Shown here: piece by piece, positions 1 through 7,159 of the stretch
Position numbering within the stretch: position 1 is the stretch's first letter
How the letters are laid out: each line of letters starts with the position of its first letter
Assembly (NCBI RefSeq): GCF_000381925.1
Contig: NZ_KB907307.1
Coordinates: forward strand, 4,464,001-4,528,000
DNA: 64,000 nt
Direction: 5' to 3'
From: Nocardia sp. BMG111209
GTDB lineage: Bacteria > Actinomycetota > Actinomycetes > Mycobacteriales > Mycobacteriaceae
The notes under the pieces: model-generated
Databases searched by the model: none
Seen by the model: the letters and a program-made list of their open reading frames with translations, nothing else
Told to the model about the DNA's origin: nothing
Made by a program: the position numbers and the translations under genes

Positions 1-27
1 CTTTCCGATGCGGTTGACGGACACTCT

Positions 28-65
28 ACTTGGTTTTTCCAAGTTCGTGCTTGGAATTTCCAAGC
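28..65. promoter_or_regulatory. Two tandem palindromic operators upstream of the HxlR gene
   Basis: Two near-identical palindromes lie head to tail: ACTTGGTTTTTCCAAGT at 28-44 and GCTTGGAATTTCCAAGC at 49-65. Their centres are 21 bp apart, about two helical turns, so two dimers could bind the same DNA face. They end 20 bp before the preferred GTG start of the HxlR-family gene, and a possible -35 element (TTGACG) lies at 14-19. HxlR-type regulators bind DNA as dimers and often control their own gene, so autoregulation is the natural reading. No binding data exist here; the assignment rests on symmetry and position. Confidence 0.65.
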
Positions 66-84
66 GTTGGCCTACAGTGGGCGT

Positions 85-669
85 GTGCCCCGCCGAAGCT
101 ACAGCCACTACTGCGCCGCCAGCCGCGCCCTCGACGTCGTCGGCGACCGCTGGAGTCTGCTGGTGATCCGCGAACTCTGCGCCGGCCCGCGCCGCTACAG
201 CGATCTGTTCGCCGATCTGCCCGGCATCAGTACCGATGTGCTCGCGGCCCGGCTGAAGGACCTCGAAGGCGACGGCATCCTGACCCGGCACCGGGTCGGT
301 CCGCGCGCGACGACCGCGGTCTACGAGCTGACCGCCGAGGGCGCGGCGCTGCGCCCGGTGCTCGACGCGTTGTCCGCCTGGGGCACAACGCTTCTCGGCG
401 AGCGCCGGCCCACCGACGCGGTGCGCGCACACTGGTTCGCGCTGCCGCTGGGCCGGGCCGTCGCCGAGCGGATCACCGCCGGTACGGTGACCGTCCACAT
501 CGGCGACACCACATTCCACATCGTCGTCGGCGCGGACGGGATCACCCATCACGACGGACCCGCGCCGGAACCGGACGCGGAACTGCGCCTGGACTGGGAG
601 ACGGCGACCGCCGTGGCCGCCGGCGAACTGTCCCTCGCCGACGCGGGCACCTGGGCGCCGGCGCCCTGA
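85..669 (+). CDS. HxlR-family winged-helix regulator with C-terminal SCP2-like domain
   Basis: The N-terminal ~100 residues have the HxlR (PF01638) pattern. There is a conserved Cys near residue 10, then ALDVVGDRWSLLVIREL, a GISTDVLAARLKDLEGDGI recognition region and a beta-wing ending in YELTAEG. The C-terminal ~80 residues (HIGDTTFHIVVGADG onward) resemble the small sterol-carrier-like domain seen fused to some actinobacterial HxlR proteins, possibly for a hydrophobic ligand. GTG at 85 gives MPRRSYSHYC, the usual family start; an in-frame TTG at 67 would overlap the promoter palindromes less comfortably. The next gene, a methyltransferase, starts 51 bp downstream and may be co-transcribed. 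The ligand is unknown. Confidence 0.85.
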   Translation: MPRRSYSHYCAASRALDVVGDRWSLLVIRELCAGPRRYSDLFADLPGISTDVLAARLKDLEGDGILTRHRVGPRATTAVYELTAEGAALRPVLDALSAWGTTLLGERRPTDAVRAHWFALPLGRAVAERITAGTVTVHIGDTTFHIVVGADGITHHDGPAPEPDAELRLDWETATAVAAGELSLADAGTWAPAP

Positions 670-720
670 TCGAGCGGTTCGTTCAAGACCGCGGCCGCAC
701 CGGCCTTCGAGACTGTGGGC

Positions 721-1374
721 ATGACCGAGCAGACCTTCACCCCGGCCCTGGGCCGGTTCGCACCCACCCGGTTCTACGATGCCGTGATCACGCTGACCCG
801 CGAACGACTGTGGCGGGCACTGACCGTCGCCCATATCGCCCCGCGACCGGACGATCTGATCGTCGACGTGGGGTGTGGCACCGGATCGCTGTCCCTGCTG
901 CTGGCCCGGGTGGAGCCGCGGGCCCGGATCGTGGGCGTCGATCCGGATGCCGAGGTGCTGGCGACCGCGCAGCGCAAGGCGGCCGCGGCCGGTGCGCCGG
1001 TGCGGTGGCTCACCGGCATGGGTGACGCACTGCCGGAACTGGTGGGCACCGGCGCGGCCGACACCGTGGTGTCCAGTCTCGTGCTGCACCAATGCCCGAT
1101 GGCGGTGAAGCGATCTGTCCTCGCCGCGATGTACGAGGCGCTGCGGCCCGGCGGCAAGGTGGTCGTCGCCGACTACGGACTACAGCGAACCGCGTTGATG
1201 CGCTTCGGTTTCCGGGGTGTCCAGCTGGCCGACGGCAGGGCCGACACCCAGCCCAATGCGGACGGGGTGCTGCCGGAACTGCTGTCGGCCGGCGGTTTTC
1301 GCGAGGTCCGGGAGGCCGAGGTGATCGCCACGGTGACCGGATCGATCTCGATCTATGTCGCGCGCCGGGACTGA
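721..1374 (+). CDS. Class I SAM-dependent methyltransferase
   Basis: The protein is 217 residues with a class I methyltransferase fold. Motif I is VDVGCGTGSLSLLLARVEP, followed by an acidic residue at the end of strand 2 (VGVDPDAEVL) that should bind the SAM ribose. A post-motif region (VVSSLVLHQ) and LRPGGKVVVADYG complete the Methyltransf_11/25 pattern. ATG at 721 is preferred over an in-frame GTG at 715. It follows the HxlR gene on the same strand, so the regulator may control it. Its 3' end overlaps the convergent AraC gene by 22 bp. The substrate cannot be read from the sequence. Confidence 0.85.
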   Translation: MTEQTFTPALGRFAPTRFYDAVITLTRERLWRALTVAHIAPRPDDLIVDVGCGTGSLSLLLARVEPRARIVGVDPDAEVLATAQRKAAAAGAPVRWLTGMGDALPELVGTGAADTVVSSLVLHQCPMAVKRSVLAAMYEALRPGGKVVVADYGLQRTALMRFGFRGVQLADGRADTQPNADGVLPELLSAGGFREVREAEVIATVTGSISIYVARRD

Positions 1375-2072
1375 TCGGTCAGCGCCGCCAGCACCATCGC
1401 CGGTGTGAGGCCCATCATTTCGCGCATCCGGCGGGTGAAGTGCGCCTGATCGGCGAAGCCGGCCGTGATCGCGGCCGTCGCGAGCGGCTCCCCCGCACCC
1501 AGCGCCTCGGTGGCCCGGCGCAGCTGTGCCCAGATGCGCCACCGGGCCAGCGGCATACCGACCTGCTCGCGGGCGAGCGTGCGCAGCCGCTGTGGCGAAA
1601 GCCCCACCAGCACAGGCAGTTCGGGCAGCGTGACTGCGCCGTCCCGCAACAGGTTCAAGGCGGTGACGAGCCGGGGATCGAGCTCGCCGGACGGACCCGC
1701 ACCGGCGATGTCCTCCGCGCGGAAACCCTCGAGTTCGGGGACAGCGACGATACCGCTACCGCCGCGTCCGGCGGGGTCCGCCCGCTCGGCGAGTGCGCGC
1801 AACCGGTCGGCCGGCGCGGACTGCGGCTCGATGTAGCACGTGCGCAGGTGCTCGGCGGCGAGCATGCGATGCCTCATCATCGGCAGGACCAGCAGTGCCT
1901 TCCCATGGTGGACGGTCCCGGCCGGGTCGATCATGGTGATCTCGCCGCGCTCGGCGACGGCGATCTGGAAGGCGGCGTGCCGGTGGAAGGCGGAATCCCC
2001 CGCCGGGCCACGGTAGACGGCATAGCCGTCGCCGATGGCGAAGCGGTGCACCTGCGCCGGGTCGATCACCAC
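1353..2072 (-). CDS. AraC-family transcriptional regulator
   Basis: About 239 residues. The N-terminal half is a cupin-like ligand-binding domain (FHRHAAFQIAVAERGEI, VHHGKALLVLP). The C-terminal ~90 residues carry two helix-turn-helix motifs: LPELPVLVGLSPQRLRTLARE, then ATAAITAGFADQAHFTRRMRE with the AraC signature and GLTPAMVL. Two adjacent GTG codons (2072 and 2069) are candidate starts and a GAGGG lies just before them. The frame stays open much farther upstream, but that part runs through a repeat-bearing non-coding stretch and shows no domain. The MFS gene upstream on the same strand is a possible target. Confidence 0.82.
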   Translation of the reverse strand: MVIDPAQVHRFAIGDGYAVYRGPAGDSAFHRHAAFQIAVAERGEITMIDPAGTVHHGKALLVLPMMRHRMLAAEHLRTCYIEPQSAPADRLRALAERADPAGRGGSGIVAVPELEGFRAEDIAGAGPSGELDPRLVTALNLLRDGAVTLPELPVLVGLSPQRLRTLAREQVGMPLARWRIWAQLRRATEALGAGEPLATAAITAGFADQAHFTRRMREMMGLTPAMVLAALTDQSRRAT

Positions 2073-2154
2073 ACCCTCGATCGTGCCGCACGTGACCGAC
2101 CGGTGTGGGACCCGGGCACCGACCGTTCGAGGCGGTTCGCACCGGCGCCGGTCC

Positions 2155-2406
2155 CGAGATCCACGGGCCCGGTGACGCACTCGCACCGGCGATGGCCAGG
2201 CGCATGGCGGTGCCACGACGAGCTCGACGGCGACGATGTCGGGCAACTCCGGGAACGGTTGTCCTGAAACACCTTCCGCTACAGCACGGGCTCTCGAGAT
2301 CCACGGGTTCGGTGCGGCACTCGCACTGGCGACGGCCGGGCACAGCCGCACTCGGCGACGAGACAGCGCCGGTGTCGGGCAGCTCTGTGAACGTTTGTCC
2401 TGAAAT
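2155..2406. repeat. Degenerate tandem duplication, ~136-140 bp period, in the araC-MFS gap
   Basis: The 416-bp gap between the AraC and MFS genes has no convincing gene. It contains two imperfect direct copies. CGAGATCCACGGG at 2155 recurs at 2295 (offset 140). The following 40 bp differ at about 7 positions. The copy then resumes as TGTCGGGCA-CTC-G-GAACG-TTGTCCTGAAA at 2237 and again at 2373 (offset 136). A weaker third echo (CGACTCTGGGAATGGTTGCATCGGAA) lies near 2413-2440. Such blocks in actinomycete intergenic DNA may be dispersed repeats, but no second locus is visible here. Confidence 0.7.
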
Positions 2407-2488
2407 TTGCCCGGCGACTCTGGGAATGGTTGCATCGGAACAACTTCCGGTTCGAACCGCGACGGCGAGTGCCCGTCGACCAGGGTGA

Positions 2489-3673
2489 TCACGCCGCGCT
2501 GCCCACCGGTTCGGGGGTGCCGAGGCGATGTGGGTAGCCGATGCGCAGTAGCGCCGCCGCGGCCGCCGCGGCGAGGACCGTCAGTGCGCCGAGCAGCAGT
2601 GCCTGCCGATAGCCGTGGTGCAGGAGTGGGGTGACGACCAGCGGGCCGAGGATCTGGCCGACCGAATAGCCGACGGTCAGCAGGGCCACCGAACGCGGGA
2701 AGTTCAGGTGGGTGCCGACCGCCAGCGACAGGGTGGCGACACCGAGGAAGGTGGCGCCGAACAGGATCGACGCGATCGCCGCGGCGGCGGTGCCGTCGAT
2801 CACGGCCGGCAGGGCGATACCCACCGCCTGCAACACCAGTGCGGCCAGGAGCAGCGACGGCCGCGACCAGTAGTGGACGAGCCACGTCCACAGGGCCGCC
2901 GACGGTGCGGCCGCCACGCCGACCAGCACCCAGGCCGCGGTGCCGAGCGGGCCGTGTGCGCCCTGGTCGATGGCGGCGACCAGGAAGGTGCCCGCGATGA
3001 CGTACCCGATGCCCTCGAGGGTGTAACTGGTGAACAGGGCCGCGAACCAGCGATGCGACGACGGCCGGTGTGTGGCGGGTTGTGCGGCGTCGCCGCGATC
3101 GAGCGGCAACGACCAGCCCGCCACCGTGAACAGCGCGGTCAGCGCCGCTGCCGCCCACCATGCGGCCCGCCAGTCACCGATCTCGCGCACCAGCAGCACC
3201 AACAGGCCCGAGCCGGCGATTCCGGCCCCGACCCCGCCGATCCCCCAACCGGCCAGATGGGCGTGCCGGTCACGCAGCCGATCCAGCAACACTCCGGCGG
3301 CGACGACGAAGATAACGGCGCTGGCGGCCCCGGCGAGCAGGCGCAGCGCCAGCCACACCGCGGTGGTCCGGGTCAGCGGCATCGCCGCGACGGTGCCGAC
3401 CAGCAGGACCAGCGCACCCCGGAACATCGGGCACGAACGGGTCCGGGCGGGGGCCGCCACACCGATCAGGGCGCCGAGCAGGTAGCCGAGGTAGTTGGCG
3501 GTGGCCAGTCCCGCGCTCGCCGCCGGGCTCAGATCGGCCTGCGCGGTCATCAGCGGCAGGATGGGGGTGTAGACGAAACGGCCGACGCCCATCCCGGCGG
3601 CGAGGGCGGCGCCGGCGCGGCCGACCAGCCCCCACGGACGCGAGCGCTCGATCGGGGAATTCACGAAGGTCAC
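2489..3673 (-). CDS. YbfB/YjiJ-type MFS transporter
   Basis: The protein is 394 residues and almost entirely hydrophobic, with about 12 predicted membrane spans separated by short Arg-rich loops. The N-terminal segment (GMGVGRFVYTPILPLM, then AGLATANYLGYLLGALIG) is the signature of the YbfB/YjiJ branch of the major facilitator superfamily. A central cytoplasmic loop (GWSLPLDRGDAAQPATHR) separates two six-helix halves. It is divergently transcribed from a LysR gene 93 bp away, the standard arrangement for a regulator controlling an efflux gene. The substrate is unknown; small-molecule export is likely from the family. Confidence 0.85.
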   Translation of the reverse strand: MTFVNSPIERSRPWGLVGRAGAALAAGMGVGRFVYTPILPLMTAQADLSPAASAGLATANYLGYLLGALIGVAAPARTRSCPMFRGALVLLVGTVAAMPLTRTTAVWLALRLLAGAASAVIFVVAAGVLLDRLRDRHAHLAGWGIGGVGAGIAGSGLLVLLVREIGDWRAAWWAAAALTALFTVAGWSLPLDRGDAAQPATHRPSSHRWFAALFTSYTLEGIGYVIAGTFLVAAIDQGAHGPLGTAAWVLVGVAAAPSAALWTWLVHYWSRPSLLLAALVLQAVGIALPAVIDGTAAAAIASILFGATFLGVATLSLAVGTHLNFPRSVALLTVGYSVGQILGPLVVTPLLHHGYRQALLLGALTVLAAAAAAALLRIGYPHRLGTPEPVGSAA

Positions 3674-3766
3674 GCCTCATGGTGGGATTTCCCGGCGGCC
3701 GGCCGCCACGACCGGCTTGCTCCCGTCTGATAGGCGCAACCTCCCACCGCACGTAGCATCGGGTGT
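3674..3766. promoter_or_regulatory. Divergent promoter region, MFS gene / lysR
   Basis: This 93-bp gap separates the MFS and LysR genes. A -10-like TAGCAT at 3754-3759 sits seven bases before the lysR ATG, so that transcript is probably leaderless. A GC-rich palindrome GGCGGCCGGCCGCC spans 3694-3707. LysR sites (T-N11-A) usually lie in such gaps, but I could not fix one with confidence. Confidence 0.4.
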
Positions 3767-4696
3767 ATGGAGCTGCGCCAGCTCGGTTACTTCGTGGCCG
3801 TCGCCGAGGAACTGAACTTCGGCCGCGCGGCGAAGCGGCTGCTGATCGCGGGGCCCTCGCTGTCGCAGCAGATCAAGGCGCTGGAGCGGGATCTCGGCGT
3901 GGCGCTGTTCGTCCGCGATCGGCGCAGTGTCGCGCTCACCCCGGCCGGAACCGCGCTGCTCCCGCACGTGCGCGTGCTGCTGGACCGGGCCGACGATCTG
4001 CGCCGCCGCGCCGCGGGATTCGCGGGTTCGGAATCGGTGCGGCTCGGCTATGTCAACTGGCTGCCCGCCGAGCTGAGCGAACGGGTGGCCGGGATCGCCC
4101 GGCTGCATCTCGACACCTGGGTCGCGCCGTCCCACACCCAGGCGGCGCGGGTCGGCGACGGCAGTCTGGACCTCGCGGTGTGCTGGGTCCGGACCGGCGA
4201 CCTCACCCGCTATCGGCTGCGAGCGCGGCTGCTCGGCGCCGACCGGCTCTACGCCGTATCGACCGCCCGCGACGGGAATCCGATCCGGGCCCGGGACGTC
4301 GCGGTGCCGGTCGACGACGACGATACGGCCTGGCTGTCGTGGAATGTGTTCGCGGAGCAGTTCGCTCACGACACCGGTGCGCCGATCGTCCGCATCCACG
4401 ACGGCGGCATCACCGGTCCGGCCTTCTTCGATCACGTACGGGCCCTGCGCCGCCCGGTCCTGAACTGCCCGAAGGGCCAAACCGCCACGCTGCCGGCGGA
4501 TCTCGTGCGGCATCCGATCGTCGCGCCGGAGCCGGTGTGGACCTGGTCGCTGGTCACGCGCCGGGACGGGAACCGGCCCGCCGTCGTGGCCGCCGCGGAC
4601 GCCGCGGACGCGATCTGCCGGCAGGCAGGCGATCCGGGGCTCGGGACCGCCGGGATCTGGCTGCCCGCCGACGATCCGCACCGATCGACCGGGTGA
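3767..4696 (+). CDS. LysR-family transcriptional regulator
   Basis: The protein is 309 residues, the normal LysR length. It begins MELRQLGYFVAVAEELNFGRAAKRL; the winged helix-turn-helix covers about residues 3-62, with SLSQQIKALERDLGVALFVRD as the recognition and wing region and LTPAGTALLPH after it. The remaining ~220 residues form the periplasmic-binding-like effector domain (SVRLGYVNWLPAEL at its start). It is divergent from the MFS transporter and probably controls it. The 3' end faces the SDR gene with a 30-bp gap. Confidence 0.9.
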   Translation: MELRQLGYFVAVAEELNFGRAAKRLLIAGPSLSQQIKALERDLGVALFVRDRRSVALTPAGTALLPHVRVLLDRADDLRRRAAGFAGSESVRLGYVNWLPAELSERVAGIARLHLDTWVAPSHTQAARVGDGSLDLAVCWVRTGDLTRYRLRARLLGADRLYAVSTARDGNPIRARDVAVPVDDDDTAWLSWNVFAEQFAHDTGAPIVRIHDGGITGPAFFDHVRALRRPVLNCPKGQTATLPADLVRHPIVAPEPVWTWSLVTRRDGNRPAVVAAADAADAICRQAGDPGLGTAGIWLPADDPHRSTG

Positions 4697-4726
4697 CACC
4701 GTGCGCGGCAACGGTTTCCGGTGAGA

Positions 4727-5641
4727 TCAGCCGAGCTGTTCGGCCACCGCCGGATCCGGGTAGCGGACGCCGGTGAGCTCCTCCGAGACCTCCCACAGCC
4801 GGTCCTGGCGCTCCCGATCACGAGCGCGTTCGGCCGGCTCTACCACCACCGGATAGCCACGGACCTCCAGAAGTCCTGCGGGACCGTAGAATTCGCTGCC
4901 GGACGCGCCGGGATCGGTGGCCGCGCGCAGGGTGGGCAGCGCACCCATCGCGGGTGTGCGGCCCAGCAGGACGGTCAGCCCGCGGTTGAGCGCGCGCACG
5001 GGTGCGGGCGCATACCGGGCGACCTCGGTGTTCGCCCCGCCCGGATGAGCGGCGAGCGACCGCGCGGCGGTGGCGGACAGCCGGCGGTCCAGCGCGTAGG
5101 TGAACAGCAGATTCGCGAGTTTCGACTTGCCGTAGGTGTTTCCGCCCGGGGCGGCCGGATCGGTGGCCTCGATGCGCCCGGCGCGGTGGCCGAGGCTGCT
5201 CACGGTGACGACCCGGCCCGCGGGGGCCGCGATCACCCGGTCGAGCAACAGGCCGGTCAGCGCGAAATGGCCGAGATGATTGATGCCGAACTGATTCTCG
5301 AATCCGTCGGCGGTGACACCGCGCAGGCCGGTGACGCCGGCATTGTTGATCAGCAGATCGATGTGGTCGTAGCGATCGCGCAGCGCGGCGGCGGCGGTGC
5401 GTACCGAGTCGAGGGAGGCCAGATCCAGCGATTCGGTGTCAACCCGCACTGACGGAGCGGTTTCCGCGATGCGCGCGGCCGCGGCGCGGGCCCGATCCGC
5501 GTTCCGGCAGGCCAGCACGACGGTGGCGCCGTGTTCGGCCAGCGCCCGCGCCGTCTCGAATCCGAGCCCGGTGTTCGCACCGGTGACGACCGCGACACGG
5601 CCGTGCTGATCGGGAATATGGGTCTCGGTCCAGGTGCTCAT
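4727..5641 (-). CDS. Short-chain dehydrogenase/reductase (retinol-dehydrogenase-like)
   Basis: The protein is 304 residues. It has the Rossmann cofactor motif TGANTGLG near residue 20, an acidic/Arg segment (LACRNADRARA) favouring NADP(H), NNAG, a catalytic serine in VTVSSLGHRAG and the YGKSK catalytic pair. An unusually long C-terminal tail (GASGSEFYGPAGLLEVRGYPV onward) is typical of the actinobacterial RDH-like SDRs. ATG 5641 follows an AGGAGGG ribosome site; an in-frame upstream ATG would cross the operator. It is divergent from a TetR gene across nested inverted repeats and is the likely target. The substrate is unknown. Confidence 0.88.
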   Translation of the reverse strand: MSTWTETHIPDQHGRVAVVTGANTGLGFETARALAEHGATVVLACRNADRARAAAARIAETAPSVRVDTESLDLASLDSVRTAAAALRDRYDHIDLLINNAGVTGLRGVTADGFENQFGINHLGHFALTGLLLDRVIAAPAGRVVTVSSLGHRAGRIEATDPAAPGGNTYGKSKLANLLFTYALDRRLSATAARSLAAHPGGANTEVARYAPAPVRALNRGLTVLLGRTPAMGALPTLRAATDPGASGSEFYGPAGLLEVRGYPVVVEPAERARDRERQDRLWEVSEELTGVRYPDPAVAEQLG

Positions 5642-5654
5642 CGTGCGCCCTCCT

Positions 5655-5701
5655 AACATGAACCCCAAGTTCACCTTAAAAGTGAACCAGCCGTTCATGT
5701 T
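5655..5701. promoter_or_regulatory. Nested inverted repeats between SDR and tetR genes
   Basis: Two inverted repeats lie in the 81-bp divergent gap. The outer one has 9-bp arms, AACATGAAC (5655-5663) and GTTCATGTT (5693-5701). The inner one has 6-bp arms, GTTCAC (5669-5674) and GTGAAC (5682-5687). GTTCA half-sites therefore occur four times. This fits a TetR operator controlling both genes. A -10-like TATGGT at 5711-5716 lies six bases before the tetR ATG, suggesting a leaderless message. Confidence 0.6.
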
Positions 5702-5722
5702 CTAGGCAAGTATGGTGACCGG

Positions 5723-6307
5723 ATGACCGACAGGCGCCGTCGCGCGGACGCGCAGCGCAATCGAACAGCGATCGTCGAGGCGGCGCGTGATCTGGTGATC
5801 ACCACCGGCCCCGAGGTCGGGATGGACGAGATCGCCGCCGCAGCCGGGGTCGCCGTCGGTACGCTCTACCGCCACTTCCCCTCGAAAGCCGTTCTGCTGG
5901 AAGCGATCGTCGACGACCTGTCCACCTCGATCGACGAATCCCTCACCGCCGCAGCCGATCGCGTCGAGGACGGGGCGACCCGGCCCGAGGACGAGATCAC
6001 CGGGCTGCTGGCCAATATCGTGTTGGAGGTACGGCAGGAGCGGTTGCTGCGCTTCACCGCCGCGGACCCGGCCGCCGATTCGCTGCGCCGGGTCCAGGAG
6101 CGGGGCCGCACCGTGGTCGAACGGCTGGTGGCCGCCGCGCATCGCAACGGCGCGCTGTACGCCGACGTCACCGTGGACGACGTGATCCTGCTGCTGACCA
6201 CCGCCCCCAGCGACAGTGTCCCGGAATCGGAGCAGTTGCGCTGGCTGGACCTCGCCCGGCGGGCGCTCGGCCCGCTCCCCCGCGATGTCTCGGAATCCGT
6301 CTCATAA
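5723..6307 (+). CDS. TetR-family regulator (SDR-associated)
   Basis: The protein is 194 residues. The N-terminal ~60 residues are a TetR_N domain: RTAIVEAARDLVITTGPEVG, MDEIAAAAGVAVGTLYRHFPSK, with the YRHFPSK recognition helix. The C-terminal domain is all-helical and ligand binding is presumed. It begins with an Arg-rich MTDRRRRADAQRN. It is divergent from the SDR gene across nested GTTCA inverted repeats, so it most likely represses the dehydrogenase and itself. It converges on the next regulator gene with a 22-bp gap. Confidence 0.9.
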   Translation: MTDRRRRADAQRNRTAIVEAARDLVITTGPEVGMDEIAAAAGVAVGTLYRHFPSKAVLLEAIVDDLSTSIDESLTAAADRVEDGATRPEDEITGLLANIVLEVRQERLLRFTAADPAADSLRRVQERGRTVVERLVAAAHRNGALYADVTVDDVILLLTTAPSDSVPESEQLRWLDLARRALGPLPRDVSESVS

Positions 6308-6329
6308 ATAGGCCGTCATCGCGACGCGG

Positions 6330-7067
6330 CTATCGAGATTCGGTGAGATGCCGATAGAGCGTGGCGCGCGAGACCCCGAGCCGGGCCGCGATCTCGTCGA
6401 CGGAACCCTCGCCGGCGTCGCGCATCCGGCGGGCGGTCTCGATCATCTCGGCGGACATCACACCGGGACGGCCGCGGCGCGCGGGTCGAGCGGGGGCGGC
6501 CGCGGCGACCGGACGCGCCGCCGGCACCGGCCCGGACCTGCCGAGCAGCCGCGCGACACCGGCCAGGATCGCGGTGCGCAGCGGGCCGGCGGGCTCGTCG
6601 CCGAACAGGACCACCGGATCGCTGAGCATCGCGTAGACCTGCGCCGCCCGGACCCGGTCGGTGAGATCGGCGTCCGGCCCGGCGATCGACTCGTGCACCG
6701 CCACCGCGAAATCCCGCAGGCGCTCGAAGGTCCGCTCGTCGGCGGCCAGTGACTGGTCCTGCATCTGGATCCGCAACAGCGTGCGGTAGGTCAGCCACAC
6801 GTCCAGCAGGCCCACCACCACCGCCCAGGCCCGGTCCCCCGGATCGCCGAGGGCCGTCGCGGCCGCCACCACTGCCTCGCTCTCGGTCAGCAACGGCTCG
6901 ACCAGCGCGGCGACGATATCGCCTTTACTCGGAAAGTGGTAGAGCACAGCGGTTTTGGTGAGCCCGACCCGGTCGGCGATCTCCCGGACGGTGACGGCGT
7001 GATGGCCGCGCTCGGCGAACAGCTCGAGCGACACCGCCAGGATGCGCGCACGGGAATCGTCGATCAC
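6330..7067 (-). CDS. TetR-family regulator with an additional C-terminal Hin-type HTH
   Basis: The protein is 245 residues from GTG 7067. The N-terminus is a standard TetR domain (ARILAVSLELFAERGHHAVT, VREIADRVGLTKTAVLYHFPSK). After the ligand-binding region comes a Pro/Ala/Arg linker (AAPARPARRGRPGVMS), then a second DNA-binding motif, AEMIETARRMRDAGEGSV and DEIAARLGVSRATLYRHL. This resembles the C-terminal helix-turn-helix of Hin-type resolvases. Two DNA-binding modules in one TetR chain are uncommon. It is divergent from an FAD monooxygenase across two TGACC-N3-GGTCA palindromes, its likely operators. An in-frame ATG at 7106 would overlap one palindrome and is less likely to be the start. 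Confidence 0.85.
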   Translation of the reverse strand: MIDDSRARILAVSLELFAERGHHAVTVREIADRVGLTKTAVLYHFPSKGDIVAALVEPLLTESEAVVAAATALGDPGDRAWAVVVGLLDVWLTYRTLLRIQMQDQSLAADERTFERLRDFAVAVHESIAGPDADLTDRVRAAQVYAMLSDPVVLFGDEPAGPLRTAILAGVARLLGRSGPVPAARPVAAAAPARPARRGRPGVMSAEMIETARRMRDAGEGSVDEIAARLGVSRATLYRHLTESR

Positions 7068-7084
7068 GGGCCCGATCCTACGCC

Positions 7085-7135
7085 TTGACTGACCAGCGGT
7101 CAGCATCCTATGGTGGCATCACTGACCAATGGTCA
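7085..7135. promoter_or_regulatory. Twin TGACC-N3-GGTCA operators and promoter for the FAD monooxygenase
   Basis: CTGACCAGCGGTCAG (7089-7103) and TGACCAATGGTCA (7123-7135) are two palindromes with centres 33 bp apart, about three helical turns. A promoter for the + strand gene fits between and over them: TTGACT at 7085-7090, an 18-bp spacer, then TATGGT at 7109-7114. A TetR dimer on either site would block this promoter and the divergent regulator promoter. Confidence 0.7.
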
Positions 7136-7159
7136 ATATTTTTGAGACAGGATGCGATT

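Noticed and set aside
2073..3161. N-terminal extension of the AraC gene through the intergenic repeat and into the MFS gene
   Set aside because: The extension would read antiparallel-free but out of frame through MFS coding DNA and has no domain; the AraC domains begin only after GTG 2072.
3181..3196. CTCGCGCACCA match to the tRNA-Leu 3' end as an attachment site
   Set aside because: Only 11 bases match, it lies inside the MFS coding sequence and no integrase is near; chance in high-GC DNA is likely.
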